A stretch of DNA of 6,282 nucleotides. It comes from Thermococcus sp. Lineage in GTDB: Archaea > Methanobacteriota_B > Thermococci > Thermococcales > Thermococcaceae. The stretch spans positions 1 through 6,282 of the forward strand of contig JAGHBN010000138.1 of the NCBI GenBank assembly GCA_021160985.1, written 5' to 3'. Positions within the stretch are counted from its first letter, which is position 1, and the number at the start of each line of letters is the position of its first letter. The notes below the pieces were generated by a model. It worked only from the letters and a program-made list of their open reading frames with translations, was not told the origin of the DNA and ran no database searches. Made by a program: the position numbers and the translations under genes. Shown in pieces: positions 5,353 to 6,282 of this stretch.

Positions 5353-6066
5353 TCAGAACTCCGTGAAGAGCTTCCCAAGTTCGGGAATTCTATCCATAAC
5401 GTCCATTTCCCTCAGTGCAAGCCACAGTGAGGCCTGGTTGCTTGTCACCACCGGGAGACCAAGGTCTCTCTCGAGGGCATGTATTATCTCGAAGGTTCTG
5501 AGGTTTGTGCAGCTTATGAAAATGGCGTCAGCCTCCTCTATGAAGGAAGCCTTTGCCAGTCTGTAGGCCTCGTAGGGCTCCAGCCTGCCTATCTGGAGGT
5601 TTTCCTCTATTCCGAACCCCCTTATGTCAAGAACTTCGAAGCTGTTGGCCTCAAGGAACTCCTTCTCCATCGCGTTAATCTCGTCGGTGTAGGGGCTTAT
5701 GACTATTATCTCCCTTGCATCGAGCATCTTGAGGGCCTCTATCACGGCGGTGCTCGTGCTTATCACTGGGACGTTCACTTCATCCTCTATCTCCATCTCA
5801 AGCTTTTTCTCGTAGTCCTTTCCGCCGATCAGCGAGCCGCTCGTGCACCCGTAAAGAATCAGCTCGACACCCGCATCGCGGAGAAGTCTGGCGCTCTCAA
5901 CTGCCAGTGTGTTCATCTTTACGAGCTCCTCTTCCGTGACGTTCTTCAGCGGAATCCTCGTTGTGTGGAGCGAAACGCCCTCGGGCAGGTAATCGTGAAG
6001 CTCCATCTCCATCGTCGTGTTTGAGGAGGGAACTATAAGGCCGAGCCTCCCTCTCCATCCGTACAT
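5353..6066 (-). CDS. Maleate isomerase / arylmalonate decarboxylase family protein (Asp/Glu racemase superfamily)
   Basis: The 237-residue cytoplasmic enzyme belongs to the cofactor-free, cysteine-based Asp/Glu racemase superfamily, close to maleate cis-trans isomerase and arylmalonate decarboxylase. The opening RGRLGLIVPSSNTTMEME carries the family's substrate-binding PSSNTTME (N16). The two catalytic cysteines are both present: C74 in LYGCTSGSLIGG and C186 in ISCTNLRTFEII. The two motifs lie in the two halves expected of this pseudo-symmetric fold. VISTSTAVIEAL (101-112) and VTSNQASLWLALR (207-219) are further family segments. Two cysteines fit isomerase or racemase chemistry better than decarboxylase, which usually has one. 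The true substrate cannot be read from sequence; maleate, a malonate derivative, a hydantoin or an amino acid are all possible. ATG 6066 is preceded by GGGTGA. Divergent from it, 98 bases away, is a nitroreductase gene. Confidence 0.9.
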   Translation of the reverse strand: MYGWRGRLGLIVPSSNTTMEMELHDYLPEGVSLHTTRIPLKNVTEEELVKMNTLAVESARLLRDAGVELILYGCTSGSLIGGKDYEKKLEMEIEDEVNVPVISTSTAVIEALKMLDAREIIVISPYTDEINAMEKEFLEANSFEVLDIRGFGIEENLQIGRLEPYEAYRLAKASFIEEADAIFISCTNLRTFEIIHALERDLGLPVVTSNQASLWLALREMDVMDRIPELGKLFTEF

Positions 6067-6096
6067 GGTTTCACCCTAAGAGGTTTCTCGGAGGGT

Positions 6097-6112
6097 TCTA
6101 TTAAACCTTTGG
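6097..6112 (-). promoter_or_regulatory. Core promoter of the racemase-like gene
   Basis: On the minus strand CCAAAGG (6106-6112, possible BRE) is followed by TTTAATAGA (6097-6105). The expected transcript start near 6076 leaves a leader of about 10 nt that still includes GGGTGA. The spacing is normal for an archaeal promoter. Confidence 0.5.
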
Positions 6113-6121
6113 TTTGGGAAA

Positions 6122-6138
6122 GGATTAACAAATAATCC
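6122..6138 (+). promoter_or_regulatory. Perfect 6-5-6 palindrome at the nitroreductase promoter
   Basis: GGATTA-ACAAA-TAATCC is a perfect inverted repeat with a 5-base spacer. It overlaps the best TATA candidate (TTAACAAATAA, 6125-6135, behind purine-rich GGAAAGG) for the rightward gene and lies about 10 bases upstream of the BRE of the leftward one. A dimeric helix-turn-helix regulator bound here would block the nitroreductase promoter. The regulator is not identified. Confidence 0.5.
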
Positions 6139-6164
6139 ATGTGAAGAGATTAAGGGGTGAAAAC

Positions 6165-6282
6165 ATGGAGCTTGATGATGCCATCATGAAGAGGAGTTCC
6201 GTGCGCTACTTTTTGGAGAAGTCAGTACCGGAGGAAGACATCAAAAAGCTCATCGAGGCCGCTATAAGGGCCCCGACCGCTA
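6165..6282 (+). CDS. Nitroreductase-family FMN oxidoreductase, N-terminal fragment
   Basis: Only the first 39 residues are inside the window; the right edge cuts the gene. They show the family opening: MELDDAIMKRSSVRYFLEKSV, then PEEDIKKLIEAAIRAPTA. The KRSSVRYF segment contributes phosphate contacts to FMN, and the AxxAPTA stretch is the next conserved block. Members are homodimeric flavoproteins of about 170-200 residues that use NAD(P)H to reduce nitro compounds, quinones, flavins or other acceptors; in anaerobic archaea the physiological acceptor is usually unknown. ATG 6165 is supported by GGGGTGA four bases upstream. The gene is divergent from the racemase-like gene and has a palindrome over its promoter, suggesting regulated expression. 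The family call is sound, but the subfamily cannot be told from this fragment. Confidence 0.88.
   Translation, partial: MELDDAIMKRSSVRYFLEKSVPEEDIKKLIEAAIRAPTA

Noticed and set aside
5479..6024. Open frame of 181 codons on the plus strand
   Set aside because: It is wholly antisense to the racemase-like gene, which has intact cysteine motifs and a ribosome binding site. The product has no recognisable motif.
6067..6164. SurR redox-regulator site upstream of the nitroreductase
   Set aside because: SurR binds GTT-N3-AAC. No exact match with that spacing was found in this gap; GTTTGGGAA differs in its second half.

Overview
The window looks like chromosomal DNA from a hyperthermophilic euryarchaeon of the order Thermococcales, most likely a Thermococcus. 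The reasons are an ADP-dependent phosphofructokinase (the signature enzyme of the modified Embden-Meyerhof pathway) that closely matches remembered Thermococcus/Pyrococcus sequences, a XerA recombinase of the Pyrococcus type, archaeal core promoters (purine-rich BRE plus TTTWAA-like TATA boxes about 25 nt from the predicted transcript start), GGTGA/GAGGTG ribosome binding sites, and dense packing of moderately GC-rich genes. There are eight genes. No RNA gene, CRISPR array or insertion sequence was seen, and no gap without a gene exceeds about 105 bases.

Layout from left to right. On the minus strand lie the N-terminal half of an M42-family metallo-aminopeptidase (cut by the left edge) and, upstream of it, an unrecognised 198-residue protein. 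The latter diverges from sfsA across a gap of only about 65 bases that holds a single TATA-like core usable in both directions. On the plus strand follow sfsA, a coiled-coil TOPRIM-domain protein and xerA. The last two are one base apart and almost certainly one operon, so three DNA-acting proteins lie in a row. xerA converges on pfkC across 72 bases that carry an unexplained duplicated hairpin element. On the minus strand follow pfkC (ADP-dependent phosphofructokinase) and a gene of the maleate isomerase / arylmalonate decarboxylase / Asp-Glu racemase family. At the right edge a nitroreductase-family gene begins, divergent from the racemase-like gene.

How the genes may work together. pfkC carries a near-consensus Thermococcales glycolytic motif just downstream of its TATA box, where the sugar-sensing repressor TrmBL1/Tgr is expected to block transcription when maltodextrins are absent. 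The TOPRIM protein and XerA are probably co-translated, which suggests, but does not prove, a joint role in chromosome resolution or DNA processing. The promoter of the nitroreductase gene holds a perfect 6-5-6 palindrome that looks like an operator for an unidentified regulator.

The strongest leads for something undescribed are the TOPRIM-XerA pair, the twin 12-bp repeat/hairpin element between xerA and pfkC, and the palindrome at the nitroreductase promoter. No clearly new large multi-gene system is visible.
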